A DNA stretch of 5,843 nt, taken from positions 1 to 5,843 of the forward strand of contig JAAZIY010000019.1 in assembly GCA_012800625.1 (NCBI GenBank). The letters are read 5' to 3'. Position numbers and translations under genes: made by a program. A model generated the notes under the pieces. The model had not been told where the DNA came from. It saw only the letters and a list, made by a program, of their open reading frames with translations, and searched no databases. This document shows, piece after piece, positions 5,216 to 5,843 of this stretch. Source of the stretch: Lentisphaerota bacterium. GTDB taxonomy: Bacteria; Verrucomicrobiota; Lentisphaeria; Oligosphaerales; Oligosphaeraceae. Position 1 is the first letter of the stretch; each line of letters opens with the position of its first letter.

Positions 5216-5629
5216 TCACTTTTGTCTGGCGGCTTTGCTGGCGGTTTGCAGCTCTGCGCCTATACGGCCTGACTTCATTTTGCCCGGCTGCAAGACCAGC
5301 TGCGTTTTGCCGTTGCTAAGCAGCATTCCGTTGAGCAGTGGCACCGCCGCGACCAGGCTTTGCACCGCCTTCTGACGCTCGGCAGCCGGCTTGGCATTCA
5401 AGATGTTCTGTGCGGCAATCAGCATAAATTTAATGAAGCGCGGCTCGTTGCTGGCCACAGCACTGGCGATGGCTTGGTTGAAATCGGCCTCGTCCAACTC
5501 GGCCAGATAAGCCTGCAGTTGAGCCAGGTCCAGCTTGGCCAGTTCAGTGTTCGAGCGCAGAGCCTGGGCGCGCAGGCCAAGGCCGGAAAAAAGAAATACG
5601 CTTAAAGCCAACAAAAAAAGTTGTTTCAT
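5216..5629 (-). CDS. Small secreted helical protein of unknown family, first gene of the barrel unit
   Basis: I do not recognise this 137-residue protein. The signal peptide is clear: MKQLFLLALSVFLFSGLGLRAQA, with cleavage near residue 23. The mature part of about 114 residues is rich in Ala, Leu, Gln and Lys and looks mostly helical (28-47, 50-61, 63-79, 83-104). A basic C-terminal stretch (about 115-137: KMKSGRIG...SKAARQK) follows. There is no Cys in the mature chain, no lipobox, no membrane helix after the signal and no enzyme motif. The start is set by GGAGG at 5639-5635: ATG 5641 overlaps it, ATG 5632 is only 2 bases away, and ATG 5629 is 5 bases away and opens directly into Lys-Gln-Leu. 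The barrel gene follows after 85 bases with no clear terminator, so the two are probably one transcript. By context it may be a periplasmic accessory of the barrel or export complex; this is inference only. Confidence 0.7.
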   Translation of the reverse strand: MKQLFLLALSVFLFSGLGLRAQALRSNTELAKLDLAQLQAYLAELDEADFNQAIASAVASNEPRFIKFMLIAAQNILNAKPAAERQKAVQSLVAAVPLLNGMLLSNGKTQLVLQPGKMKSGRIGAELQTASKAARQK

Positions 5630-5634
5630 CATAA

Positions 5635-5639
5635 CCTCC
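5635..5639 (-). promoter_or_regulatory. Strong ribosome binding site of the small secreted protein gene
   Basis: GGAGG on the minus strand precedes two consecutive ATG codons by 2 and 5 bases. It excludes the upstream in-frame ATG at 5641, which overlaps the site. It is the best Shine-Dalgarno in the window. Confidence 0.75.
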
Positions 5640-5646
5640 ATAGACT

Positions 5647-5674
5647 ACTATAAGGCTTACAAACCTGGGAGCAA
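5647..5674 (-). promoter_or_regulatory. Candidate sigma70-type promoter for the small-protein/barrel unit
   Basis: On the minus strand TTGCTC (5674-5669) and TATAGT (5652-5647) are separated by 16 bases. Transcription would begin near 5640, giving a very short leader that still contains the GGAGG site. A weaker alternative lies upstream: TTGTAA (5717-5712), 16 bases, TAAAGT (5695-5690). I cannot decide between them by eye. Confidence 0.35.
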
Positions 5675-5727
5675 CACCGTCTAGCCCCTACTTTACTTCA
5701 CAATCATGCTTTTACAACCAAATAATC

Positions 5728-5756
5728 AAAAAAAAAACCAGTGTAGCTGTTTTTTT
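5728..5756. terminator. A-run/short stem/T-run hairpin, possible weak bidirectional terminator
   Basis: Ten A (5728-5737), then CCAG-TGTA-GCTG, then seven T (5750-5756). The A and T runs can pair around a short CAG/CTG core, and each strand shows a T-rich tract after the core. It could stop transcripts entering from a gene beyond 5843. The G/C core is only three base pairs, so the call is weak. Confidence 0.3.
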
Positions 5757-5843
5757 GGACAATATGAGGCTTTAAGGGCTTTCTCGGTCAGGTGGCAATA
5801 ATTAGACCCCGTCCAAAAAGCTGGCCTGGCAGGAATTTGGACA
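5752..5843. repeat. Nested inverted-repeat region with palindromic element copy B
   Basis: Copy B of the GTCCAAA...TTTGGACA element lies at 5811-5843 (arms GTCCAAAAA and TTTGGACA, block CTGGCAGG). It is cut at or near its end by the window edge. Its left arm is also a perfect 9-bp inverted repeat of TTTTTGGAC at 5752-5760. Between these, GGTC (5786-5789) and GACC (5805-5808) form an inner inverted pair. No reading frame of note runs through it. The layout resembles a small non-autonomous palindromic element (REP- or MITE-like), but no transposase or target duplication is visible here. Confidence 0.5.

Overview
The window is part of an extracellular or capsular polysaccharide export locus from a Gram-negative (diderm) bacterium. 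All five genes lie on the minus strand, so transcription runs from high to low coordinates. The diderm assignment rests on an outer-membrane beta-barrel ending in Trp-Gln-Phe, a polysaccharide export (OPX/Wza-family) protein, and a fused Wzz/BY-kinase of the kind found in Gram-negatives. The Gly-x-Asp Walker A' variant, the Tyr-Gly tail, the GTG starts and weak Shine-Dalgarno sites, and the ACACGAA-type intergenic repeats make me lean towards the PVC/Bacteroidota side (for example Verrucomicrobiota or Lentisphaerota). That is an impression and not a firm assignment.

Layout in the direction of transcription. (1) 5843-5642 has no gene; it holds an inverted-repeat element, an A/T-flanked hairpin and candidate promoters. 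(2) 5629-5216 encodes a 137-residue secreted, mostly helical protein of unknown family. (3) 5215-5131 is a leader with two overlapping, mutually exclusive hairpins just ahead of the next ribosome binding site. (4) 5130-3925 encodes an outer-membrane beta-barrel of about 18 strands. (5) 3882-3841 is a good intrinsic terminator that closes this first unit. (6) 3840-3662 is a repeat-rich intergenic stretch. (7) 3661-2570 encodes an OPX protein with one Poly_export and three SLBB domains, no lipobox and no C-terminal membrane helix. (8) 2457-313 encodes the inner-membrane Wzz/BY-kinase copolymerase with a (Tyr-Gly)7 tail. (9) 232-1 is the start of a polytopic membrane protein, cut by the window edge and possibly a Wzy/O-antigen-ligase-type protein.

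Working model: the BY-kinase controls polymer length and assembly at the inner membrane, and the SLBB-rich OPX protein forms the periplasmic conduit. Because that OPX protein lacks the helix that Wza uses to cross the outer membrane, the neighbouring beta-barrel probably supplies the outer-membrane pore. The small secreted protein encoded just upstream of the barrel is a candidate accessory factor. This two-part outlet, with the unknown small protein, is the most interesting biological feature here.

Three intergenic stretches carry a degenerate tandem repeat with an exact 10-bp period (ACACGAAnnn/ACACTAAnnn). A second family of GTCCAAA...TTTGGAC palindromic elements occurs twice. One copy of the second family would produce a spurious N-terminal extension on the OPX protein if the longest reading frame were annotated.
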